A stretch of DNA of 64,000 nt from contig OX419761.1 of the NCBI GenBank assembly GCA_948567375.1, forward strand, positions 37,140,501 to 37,204,500, written 5' to 3'. The DNA is from Lunularia cruciata. Lineage: Eukaryota; Streptophyta; Marchantiopsida; Lunulariales; Lunulariaceae. Under the pieces are notes generated by a model. It was not told where the DNA came from, searched no databases, and worked only from the letters and a program-made list of their open reading frames with translations. Of this stretch, positions 47,091-57,689 are shown piece after piece; within the stretch, counting starts at the first letter, position 1, and the number at the start of each line of letters is the position of its first letter. The position numbers and the translations under genes are program-made.

Positions 47091-47405
47091 CCACATTCAC
47101 CATTTGATTCTCGGCGAAAACTCCCTTGACGCCGGGAATCTCCAAGTTCTGCAGAGCAATACCTGACTCCTTCCCGATTGAACACGAAATTCACCAGGCT
47201 TTTGAGAATGTCGAGAACGATTCATCGTTGCGGGTTTCTTTACCTGCGAAATTTCGTTTTGCGGCCGGGAATTTACAGAACCTGTCTTCACATCGCCAGG
47301 TAGAAATGGGATTACCAGCATCCCGGAATGTTCCCATGTGCTCTATTTCATTCCCGACGAAAAGTAGCCTTACATGCCGGAATCTACAAAATCTGCAGAC
47401 TGTGC
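47091..47405. repeat. Three degenerate direct repeats of about 110-130 bp upstream of the kinase-like gene
   Basis: A core of CGAAA...TTG..GCCGGGAAT.T.CA...TCTGCAG recurs at about 47113, 47247 and 47358. It forms an open frame (47126-47464) with repeated NLQNL words, but the repeat, not coding selection, seems to explain that. Confidence 0.5.
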
Positions 47406-47920
47406 CGAGAAGTTCCGGACAACCGGTTAATTGGAGAGAATTCTGTACCGTAGAGGAGGGATGAGGAGAGGCAAGATTTGGTTGAGGTGGAAATTTCTCC
47501 AGGGCAGCGCGAGGGTGAGAAAGCCACCAAACTATCTGAGGCTCTGGAAAGCCCCCAGAAAGAAGCCCTAAATTGGCATTTTCTGGGAGGAATGCACACG
47601 TGGTTGGAGGCTAGTTAAATCTGGCTGCATCGCCGCAATGCAGTTACGGAATACGAGACTCGTGGAAGACTAGCCGCGTATCCCAAGGCTTTTGGAGGTG
47701 GAGAATTCCTCGAGGGGAACGAGAAAGGAAGAATTGACTGTAACGACAATAGGATGCATGTTCAGGATTAGGAAGCGAGGCGAGTGGCGAGAAATTTGGA
47801 CGATGAGGATCATGATAATGATGCAGATTAGAGCTGCTGCTACTCCTGCTCCAGTAGCTTGGGACATCGATGACATTTGAGGGTGGAGTAGTAATTGTAG
47901 CAATGCGGGTTTGTTGGAGG

Positions 47921-47992
47921 CAGGGCAGGGCAGGGCAGGGCAGGACAGGGGAACTGTAGTAGGAAGAATGGCGTCTTTTTACGGAGTATGCC

Positions 47993-48018
<26 letters not shown>
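47921..48018. repeat. Microsatellites (CAGGG)n and (TG)13
   Basis: Six CAGGG-type units lie at 47921-47950, and an unbroken TG run lies at 47993-48018 followed by CGCGC. They lie about 0.9 kb upstream of the 48847 start codon. Confidence 0.95.
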
Positions 48019-48024
<6 letters not shown>

Positions 48025-48846
48025 GCCTTTGCGTGATACATTTTATGTGTTTGGATTAATGAGGTGAACGTTTCTGACGTATCCTTCCGATTTCGACGGT
48101 AGGTTTCGAGACTGCTCGGTTCGGGAAAGTTTGTCGTCTCCAGGGTAATTTGACCGGTGAGTGGATGGATTAATTGTTGGGTTGAAGGACGTTGAAGTTG
48201 AAGACTACAACCTTTTCTGTTATTTTTTACAACCCCGTTATTCTTGTTGTCCATGTCTTCACCGAGGAGAAGAAAGCTTTGCATGTTTTCGAAAGAGCTC
48301 CATGCCACTTGCATGCCTTGTGAAATTCATCTCCTCTGCAGTGTGTTCGGATTATAGTCGTTCTCTCGGGTCCGGTTCTCTCGGGTGTGAAGGATCACGA
48401 TCTCCTGTTTATGAAAGTTGTGATTAGGAGGAACCTCCGTCTCGGAGTGAAGCCACTGTAGAAAGTGTGATTGTTTCTTTTGATCTGCTGGTGCTGGTGC
48501 TTACAGTCACTCGTATTGAAAGCTTTGTTGGTCACTTGTTGCTCACCACGGCAGAAGGAGACTACTTTCATTGTAGCAGCATCGCCGATTTTTAGAGCAT
48601 GCTCTTCAATTCGGTGTAGTTGCCAGTTGGTTGATCTCTCTCTGGAGGAAGTAGAGGTCGAGGAGAGGGAAATTGATTAATTTGTCAATCCATCAACGGA
48701 ATCCGAAACTGTTCTTTTGGTGCAGCTTTGCACATGTGGGGACTCAAGGGCCTCAACCTCACCTATCTGGTTATCAGGACAGCAACTGCATCCTTACCAA
48801 GCTGTTGTTGTAGTGGATCACTTGATTTTTCTGGGCTAAGCTGATT
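48019..48846 (+). promoter_or_regulatory. Upstream/5' UTR region of the kinase-like gene
   Basis: No recognisable coding content. It probably includes the promoter and leader of the gene starting at 48847; a leader intron is possible but not demonstrable. Confidence 0.35.
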
Positions 48847-51800
48847 ATGACGATCCTTGTGAATGCCCGAAACGGATTGCTAAATCCAAGTGCATTTACG
48901 GTATCTAGCCCCTCTTTTCAACTGCTTTCCAACTCACATGCCACAGTTTCTGTCTCCTGCGCCTCGTCTCCTGTTGCTTCTACAAGTTCTCCTCTCGTTT
49001 ACTGCAACTCTCACCGCCTCCCTTCCCAACATTTTCCAGGAGTGCCCACCAACAAGAGCTGTCTGTCCAGGAGGAAGGGGGGATGGAAAGTAGGGTTGCA
49101 ATCATGCGTGCAAAGATGTTCAGTTGAAGATAATTCGCAAGTTAGTATGTCCTCCAAACCAAGTAACGAAGAACCCTCGTTTTCCATGGAGGAAACTAGA
49201 GTTTCCACCGATTACATGTCCAAGTTAACAGGGGCTCCTCGTAGCTCCAATTCAGCAGAGAAGGAGGATGATACTGCCGCCTCCAGCATTGAGAAGATCG
49301 AGCAGAGAACTAAGGCTTCCATAGATAAGCTTAAGCACATTCTCTATAAAGTCAAGACCCGACCGGCTGATGGCTCCTTAATGTATGTATAATGTATACT
49401 CATCTACTGCTCCTGATTCTAGTCACTTGTGCGCACTTTACTGGTCGCTTTCGGATCCCTGTTACTGTAGTGCCATTTGTCCCACAGATCAAGTCAGACA
49501 AATTCCTGTCCACCGGGGTAAGAGTTATGGCGTCAAAGGCCCAGAGAATTTTCCATCAACTCTCTGAGTGCTCAGTAGTACATATACAATCATACGATGG
49601 CATATTTTAATCACCGATGAGCTCTCGGAGCCGTTTTCTCTTGAAGATACTTTTCCTTCTCCTTCGTTGTTTCTGAGGTTTCTGCCTAATTATTGGAACT
49701 GTGGTGAGGCTGTTGCTTCTCCTGTACCTATATGTCGAAGTCGAACTTTTCTTTTCCCTTCATTTCTCCAGCTTTTGAGTTGGTATCCTGTTTTATTGGG
49801 TTGTATTGCTGGCAGTTGTTCAGCAAGATGCTGCTCTGATTGTGCATTCGCAAATCTTCAAATTCGTTTCTGATCAATATTACAATGGATACGGCTACAG
49901 GAATCTCGCTGACGAGTGGACGTCTTCCACTCCAGCCCGGTCAGAACTCAGACTGCAAAGGCTAATAGACATGGGTCTCTTCGATGAGGGTGGCCAGGCG
50001 GTTGACAAACCTTCGTCTCAAAAAGAAGGTACCATAGAAGAAGAGTTGCCCTTTCACAGCAGTTTTCCAGAGGCTTATGTGCAGGACGATGGGTTGACCA
50101 GCACCAGAACGACGGTGAAATTCGATAAGCACTCTATGTCGGCTACGGTTACCATAACCGCCACTGTGAGAGATTCTGGAGATTCTGATCCAGCTTCTCA
50201 AGAGCCTGGTGAGAAATCCATTATGATGGCTGCCAGAGCAATTGCGCGTTGTGCAGCGGAGATAGAAGAAAAGGCGAGTGTCTCCTCATTGGCTTCAAAG
50301 CTGAAAGCATTACCTTCCAAAGATTCTGTTCCCGGAAAGAGTATACACCACCATGAAAGACAAGTTTATGAGTTGACACACGGGAAGATTGTGGAGACAA
50401 CACAGGTGCGAAAAGGCTACTATTCAGGAACTCCATTCCGGCCTGTATACAAAGTAAAATTGGAGCAAGCCGATGGGTCCATCACAGAGGCTTTACTGAA
50501 ACCAGCCCTTCCAGGAGATGTGCACTCACAATGGGGGAGTGCCTCCGCTGACTGGGTCGCATATCAGGTTTGGTCCGTTGCTCTTTCCTCTGATTTGATG
50601 TGCACAACATAATAACTTTCTTCTTGTCTCCAAAAAGCCTTCTTGACACAAGCTGTTCTAATCTGAGTTTTGTCCATCATACAAAATTATAGTGTTGTCG
50701 GCGAAGTTCATGGGCGGTCTAAAGGAAAAAAGAAGTAAGAGTAGACTGCAATGTCGACTTTGTATGCTGGATAGGAGCCACAACAAGCATAATCTTAAGT
50801 CCCAATTGGATAGTTTTATTCGCCGGAGAAACAAAATTACCTTGGGCGAAGTTCATGGGCGGTCTCAAGGAAAAAAGAAGTAAGAGTAGGCTGCAATGTC
50901 GACTTTGTATGCTGGATAGGAGCCACAACAAGCATAATCTTAAGTCCCAAATGGATAGTTTTATTCGTCGGAGAAACAAAATTACCTTGTGAGACTTGTG
51001 CAACCACTCAGTTGCATTTCGGATTGAGAGCAAAGATTAGATTTACTAAAACCAGTATATTCCGGAATCCTTATCAGCCATGACTCTTTAAAGGCTTGAA
51101 ACTTTATTAGTTGTACAGCATAATTGCTGTACAGTATGTAGCACCAAGGATAAATGACTAGATATCAATTTACCCGCAGCCAAGATGAGCTGTGGCTGAA
51201 GGTACTCAATGCAAGCAGACTGAATGAACGCCAACAGCTCTGTTCGTTTCTGTTATGTTTGGAGACATTTTCTGCTGTTACCTGACAGTGCTGATTGTGA
51301 GATGTTGGATGAGTAGGTGGGGCGGCTCCTAGGGACAGACATGGTGCCACCAGCTGCGATCCGTAGAGATGTCAAAGTTGGAGACAAAGTTTTCCCACTA
51401 GCGACCTTGTTACACGTGGTGCCTAATGTCAAGCCCTTGACGCGGTTGACTCCTCAGGTAGGGACAGTCAACATATCCTGCATGCTGCCTCTAGATCTGC
51501 ACAACTTATACATCTCTTGCACTTGAGCTACATATTACTAGAGTTTCATACCATGTACCTATCACTGATTTCTCATATGGCACAATGACTTTGCTGCTGT
51601 CCCACTTAAGACAAGATATTCTGTGTAAGCTATTAGGGTAGATGGCGTCTCAAATCAAGATGTACATTTGTGCTTATGAAGGCAGGATTTTTTCACGGGA
51701 CAAATTTTTTTTAAGCTGATGGATAAATGAAGCGAAGGCCCCGGTTTTAGACTGAGACACCAGTTCACTCATGCGAAAACCCGATAACTACTTCTGAGAC

Positions 51801-52621
51801 GAACATATCTTGTCGTGATGATCTTACAGTATTTTAAACACCTTCTCTTAACATTTGTGTTTAAACTCGTTTGACAGGAATGGGGAGGAGAATTGCCAGC
51901 CGTCTTTGTTAGCAACGCACACATTCTTGATGCATTGATGGGTAGTTGCCCCCGGGCTCGGAGTATGTTCATGGAGGGACCTTCATGGTCAGCAGCTGGA
52001 ACCAAGCAAGCGATGCTGCTTGATCATCCGATGGCCCCAGGACAGGGCAAGCTCCATCCAATGTGGACCCAACGTGGTCAAGTTTCTGGCGTCAAGGTAC
52101 TCTTTTGTTCTAGATTTGTTCTTGGAAGCATATCGTATGCTTGTGGTCGGTAGAATATGAAAGTGATCATTTTGTCCGGAATGCGTCACTTATTTGGTGA
52201 ATGTAGCATATGGGCCGGCAATCTGTTCTGGTGGTACTGAATTTTATTGGTCTGTAGATGCCCTCGAGGGATATATGTTTGACGATTGTATGTGCCATGA
52301 ACTCCTCAATTGGAGGTCTCTGCGCTGATCTGGTTTGTGTTTGACACTCAACTATTTTGACTGTTTGGAACAAGTGGGTTTGGAACCCCCGTTCTGCAAA
52401 CGGCTTCTGCTCCCATCACTCATATATCTTGACTGTTGCAGTGTGTCTCTGAGGGTACATTGGTACGCCTGAAGAGTCTCAACAGAACAGTTTTGACAGC
52501 AACGTTAGGACTTTGGGTTGGTCCATCGGAGGTGGACCGCATCGTAGAGCGACTGCAGGAAGTGCTGAGTTACTTCGAAGCAGTTGCACAGCATGGGAGC
52601 CGAGACCTTGCTGTTGTGTAA
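48847..52621 (+). CDS. Putative plastid protein with kinase-fold-like domain, active site apparently degenerate
   Basis: Six exons (48847-49386, 49488-49517, 49824-50567, 51317-51457, 51878-52096, 52442-52621) give 617 residues; the exon 1/2 junction is the least sure, with an alternative donor at 49383. The Ser/Ala-rich N-terminus fits a chloroplast transit peptide. Residues 190-300 include FVSDQYYNGYGYRNLADEW. The C-terminal half resembles a plant family, function unknown to me, with a HipA/FAM20-like kinase fold: GYYSGTPFRPVYKVKL, EALLKPALPGD (candidate ATP-binding Lys about 416), WVAYQVGRLLGTDMVPPAAI, NAHILDALMGSC and AMLLDHPMAP. The place where relatives, as I recall them, carry an N-S-D-R-H-type catalytic motif reads SCPRARSMF here, so it may be a pseudokinase. 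It ends with a helical segment (VDRIVERLQEVLSYFEAVAQ). No frame breaks were seen. Confidence 0.75.
50701..50990. repeat. 145-bp tandem duplication inside intron 3 of the kinase-like gene
   Basis: GCGAAGTTCATGGGCGGTCT starts at 50701 and again at 50846, and the two copies are nearly identical to about 50990. Open frames on both strands here mirror the repeat. The donor (50568) and acceptor (51316) are unaffected. Confidence 0.95.
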
Positions 52622-54260
52622 GACATGGTAGCTGCAGACGACGTCAGTTGGAGAATCCCCCAAATGTGAAATAGATTCTTGATCCAGCTAAAACGACCAG
52701 CTGCTCATTCAAAAATGCAGAAACGTTGGTCTATCACTTGTAATTCATTCTAATTGTACAATACCTCCACTCGAAACGGCTTCCATTCTCATTTCTCTAA
52801 TTCCACCACTAGAAATATGCAGTCTTAAGTCCACAAACCATGTAGAATCTCGACAGCCCTGCTTGCCGGAGTCTTTTCTTCCAATTTGGAGGACACAAAG
52901 TAAGTTACCGATGGTAGGTCAGCACTCAAAAGACGCATGAGAGAGACGCATCATCATCCCTGAGCGAACTGTAGGCTTGTCGAAGTGTTCTACCTGGACA
53001 GGTAGTCCTTTAGAAGAAAATTATCATCTTCAAACATGTCAGCTCGATCTTCCTTCACAATGTAACTGTGAATGTCTAGGCAGCCCAGCTACGCTATTTT
53101 ATGTAATAGAAACTATCTTTGCCTCACCTGTATATCCGCCAGTCTTGTCACTGTTGTCAAGGCCGTCGAACCTCAGTTCACAATTTCTTTCTATTCGAGC
53201 AGTCCAAACATATCCACACAGAAGCCCTTTTAACTCTGTTACAGCGCTGCTTCCAGAGAAGCCGGAAGCTAAGAAGAAACAATGACAAATTTCTAACTGA
53301 TGGTTGTAAGAAATCTTTTACTGAAGGGTAACAACTAACAACAATGTCGCGGGAGAGAACTAGTGCGTCCTGTATAAGCGACGTAAGACTCAATCATCTT
53401 CCAACGAAGTCGAATACTGCAAGTAAGGCTGATAGGTACCTATTCAGAAATTGGTCTAATCGAAGTATAGTTCTCTTCCAGTCTCTGCTCGACTTAAGTT
53501 TCTTCCTGAAACAACACTGACAAGCAATGACGTGTGGGCGGGTTTAGGGTTTTGCCTTAGGACCAATGTGCACGTCTTAGCCGTATACCTTAGAAGACGC
53601 AGCTTAGACATTTGACTTTCACCCGTGTCTAGTAGCGTGTCGAGTAGACTTTGAGCAGTCTGAAAGGTCGTTTTGGATAGTCATCCAAATGAGGCCATGT
53701 AATCAGCACTAATTCATATGTTATTCATGCCAGAGAGTAGTGAGCTCTTTGGTCAACCGGTGAGTGGATGTTCTTGAGCACTCCCATCGTGGTGTAAGAA
53801 ACAAGATCTATCGATACCTTGATCTGCTTTCAGCTTTGCTGTTAGTGGAGACCCTCGTTCACAATTTCACCTAGGAAGAAGCACCACTGGGAGCTCGAAA
53901 GAAGGGCATTCCGGTGTCAATCAACATTAGGAAAAGCTTAGAAATTAACCCCCGACTTTGACATGTGATTCATACGCTCTGTGAACTTTGCATGAACAAC
54001 ATTGAGGATCTATGCAAGCCGTCATAGGAGGACGGGAGATGTCGCCCTATGCGAGTCAAATATCCAAATTCATCCGTTCTACTGTTCGCCTCCTATGAAT
54101 CAGAATTACACGAAGAAACACACTCAACTGATCACTATGAACGTTCCAAGTGACTAATTTCTATCCCTTTTTTCTTCGAGGAGCTATCATCATCCACTAG
54201 AGTTTCAATGGAGTCACAACCTCCAAATACTCCGAGTGAACTTGCAGAGAGCAGATGCCT
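52622..54260. other. Downstream end of gene island 2
   Basis: Contains the 3' UTR region of the preceding gene and then DNA with no supported gene. CpG remains frequent until about 54.25 kb, then falls. Confidence 0.4.
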
Positions 54261-56203
54261 TGTGTGTTTCTAATATATATATATATTCTCTTTCGATATT
54301 GAAATGAAGTTGAATGTAGTCCTTATCTTGTTGGAGTAAAATATTACCAATTATGAATTGTTACTGATTTGAATACTTATTGTTCCCAGCATTCAACAAC
54401 TTAAATTGCATGTTTTCTTTAGTTGATTGTATCTATTTATTTTAAGTGAAAATATCTAGATTCTCTGGAACTCAGAGTATGATATTTTCATTCGGATAAG
54501 CAGCTTTTTCTTTTTTAATGAATTTTTAGTAAACATATGATTCAAGTCAATGCCTCTCTTACTTTCTGTAGGCATTCCATTGAGGTGAAAAAGATCAACT
54601 TCTAACATAAAGAAGGAACTTAAACCTAATTTTCTATTTCCTCTAGAGACAAGAATGAAAACTCTAGAGACGAGACCAGAAAAAGCTTAAGGGTTTGCCC
54701 GGCCTTGCAAAGTGAGAATTTTCAAAATCATAGCAGTACTCATTGAGAATAGACCTTACATCTTGAGAGAGTGCATTTTCAAAATCAAAATCCTAGACTC
54801 TAGAGCTCAGGTGTTTCTAGTCAAGAAATGCTAGAGAGTAAAGAGGTAAATAGGTGAGCAAGGAAATGCTATCGATTAGACCTGTGTGAGTTGAGAGAGG
54901 CATCATGGATTGAAAGGAGAGAGATGGAATGAGCAATAGAGTGACGAGAGAGATGACATGATGGAAAAAAATGAGGGAAAATGGATGATTGTAAATTGGT
55001 TAGAAGTAAGGTACCTCAATGAATGTAGTTCGTGGGATACCAAGAGTATAGGAAGTTAACTTTGGGTGGCCACATTTACAATTTGGGGCATTGGGCCTTG
55101 GATGCAATGCAATGGGTGCAATGAATATGAATATCATGGAACGTGCAACCTCCTCCTATGGAAATTTGGTTATAGTCTTAGACTCTCACTCTCTTGAACC
55201 TCTTAACCCTCTAGAAGAAGTGTTATCCAAGAATAGAGTTCCACAAAAGCTTCAATCTCTTGACCCTTTATTACTAGAATTGTCAAAGAGTTATATGCAG
55301 CCACTTCCCAATGATTGTAGTGAAGTAGTTAGCATTGTCATTGATTCTCAAACTCCTTGTCTTGCAACCCATGTTGAAGTACTCTCTAAAAGCCACCTCT
55401 CTCTCCCTTTACAACTCTTTCTCAATCTAGAACCTTGAAGCTTCAGGAGAATCTATAAGCATTTTAGATTCAACTAGGGCTACTACTCTTATTGTTCCAC
55501 CACCATGCAAATTCCAAGATCTTCTTATCATGGTTTTATTTTCAAGACCTTCTGTGCAGGCAAAAGAGTGTCCACATGGCCATCATTATCACAATCTGAG
55601 ACCACTCCTTGGGGTTACATGATGATAGATTAGAATGGTATCACACCATTATAGTTAGCTTATTGATTACCTTGAAGGACCATTTCAAGTAGATCCATGG
55701 AGGCACATGTAAGAAGCCCATGCAGAAAAGTACAACCTTTAGCTACATGGCCACATACCTTGTAAAGTTTGGAAGAGGCTGTCTTTAATCAATGAATGTA
55801 GAGAGATTAACCAAGAAGTGAGCCCAATACATGGCATCATACAAATTAGCTCAGAATCAGAAAGACAAATGCACAAGAGAAGGCTTGATAGACAAGGAGC
55901 AAAGACAAGGATTAGAAACTATTGAGGACAAGCTTAATAGTATTTGTCTGCAATATGCAAGAGTGGATAGGTTGCTAGGTAGTAGAGCAAATATTGCCCC
56001 GCCTACTCTTGTAACTCTAGGAGTAGAGATTTTGCAGAGATAATATTGGAAGACGACTCTTCTTCCCAAGTTGCGTGTGAATCCCAAGTGCATCCAATGC
56101 ACTATCATGCTGCCTAGGCCACACATGCATCAAGAAGGTTTGCTGAGGTTTGCATTCTACTCTTTTCTAGTTTTTCTTGAACCCAACATACAAGAACCAG
56201 ACC
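54261..56203. other. AT-rich repeat-derived DNA
   Basis: No protein family recognised. The frame at 55091-55438 (Leu/Ser-rich) and the frame at 55831-56043 (helical, LETIEDKLNSICLQYARVD) may be gag-like debris but lack diagnostic motifs. Confidence 0.35.
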
Positions 56204-56690
56204 AAATCTTTAGAGAATCTTCTTGTAGGTATGTCAGAATCACATGGGTGAGCTACCATTGGAAAGCTCCTGACAAGAAAAACCAAGGGGGAGAGAAGGC
56301 TAACCTTTCCTTTGTTTGGGAGAATATGCACATTTTCAAGGCCTAATTCATCCATTTAGGCTTCCAAAATTGCCTTCAAAGATTTTAGGTATATTTTGGT
56401 TCCTATTCTATGAGTAGAAGTCCCCTTTTGGTGGAACCTCTTTTGATCTATTCAGTCCATCATGTGTAACATCCTTCCAGATGTTACTTAACCAATTTTC
56501 ACCTTTGAATCATATGTCTAACTATTGGTTTTAAGGTTTTCAAGTCTATTTTGGTTTTTGCCCTATTAGTAGAAGTACTCTTTTGGTGATACTACTATCT
56601 GATCTATTTTGACCATCATGTATAACATCATTCCAGATGTTACAAACCAAACTTCACATCTAGATCATATGGCTCGCTCTTGGTATTACA
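56204..56690 (-). repeat. Truncated LTR of the same chromovirus family, with duplicated end
   Basis: GAGAATCTTCTTGTAGG, CATGGGTGAGCTACCATTGGA, AGGCCTAATTCATCCATTTAGG and ATTAGTAGAAGTACTCTTTTGG match the LTRs at 27.6 and 33.4 kb. The terminal 150 bp or so are present twice (ending about 56530 and at 56690), as in the copy at 4033-4774. The outer third of the LTR is missing. Confidence 0.75.
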
Positions 56691-56749
56691 CACATCTAGA
56701 TCTAGAGTATTAGTCTCCACCATGGATGAACCCACGAGCCACTGAAGGA

Positions 56750-57238
56750 GATCAAGAAAGAGAAGGGGAGCTCAATGGAAAGAATGATTGAGTTGGGCAA
56801 GAGAGTGAATCTAGGAAGAAAAGAAAGATCTTGCAAGTGGAGACTCTTGCCTCATCCATAGTGGTTACATTTGCACATGATCTTTCATGTGGTACAAAAT
56901 TGAGAATAGAAATTGTCAAAGCTAGGGAGAGATGCAAGCTTGAAAAAATTGAATCTCAAAGACTTGCTAGAGGGAAAGTTGAGACTGCAAAGTGAAATAG
57001 AGAAAAATACTTTGAATTCCAAGAACAAGAAGAGACTTGCAAAGATGGAGAAGTTGAGAATCAAAGAAAGGAATGCTAAGTCCAAAAGGTTTCAAAAGGC
57101 AATTATAGAGATAACAAAAGTAAGGAAGACTTCAAAAGAAATTAAGAGCATCATGAGCATGGTTCCAAGCTTGGATGGGATCCCATCCCATATTGAAAAT
57201 AATGGAAGCCCATCCCATATAGAGAATAGTGAGGGATG
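56750..57238 (+). pseudogene. Broken coiled-coil ORF upstream of the plus-strand chromovirus
   Basis: One frame reads VKARERCKLEKIESQRLARG and stops. The next frame over continues KKRLAKMEKLRIKERNAKSKR and TKVRKTSKEIKSIM to a TGA at 57236-57238. The charged, Leu-spaced composition is coiled-coil-like. The family is unknown; it may be an element-encoded ORF. Confidence 0.35.
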
Positions 57239-57689
57239 AGTGATCAGTAATATATGAGTTTTGGGACCAAGTGAAATGTTCTTTTCACTTTTATTACCTA
57301 TATACTATATAAGTCGAATGCATCGACTTTAATATATAATATTTTGCTCAATCTTCTCCTTGATGTATCTACTTTGTTGATCTTTTGCTTGGTGCATCTA
57401 CTTTGTTGATTTTCTTTGTTAAGGGAATGTTTTGTATTTCTATTTTGGTTAATCTAGTGCTTGCATCAATGATTTTATTGGTTAAAGGAATGTTTATTTA
57501 TATTAATTTTATAATTTAAACTCTAATGTATTACTTGAGAATGCAAGGAAAGAGCATTCTTAACCCCTTAGTTCAAGATTTTTTTTGAGGGTTTAAGGGT
57601 GACTCTTTGTTCAAGGGTTTAAGGAACATGCTGCTTCTATATGCTAATAAATTAGATAGATTAGGGGTGGCGTGATAGAGTAGCAACCA

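Noticed and set aside
47126-47464. 112-residue ORF with repeated NLQNL words
   Set aside because: Explained by the degenerate DNA repeat; no codon-level signal or homology seen.
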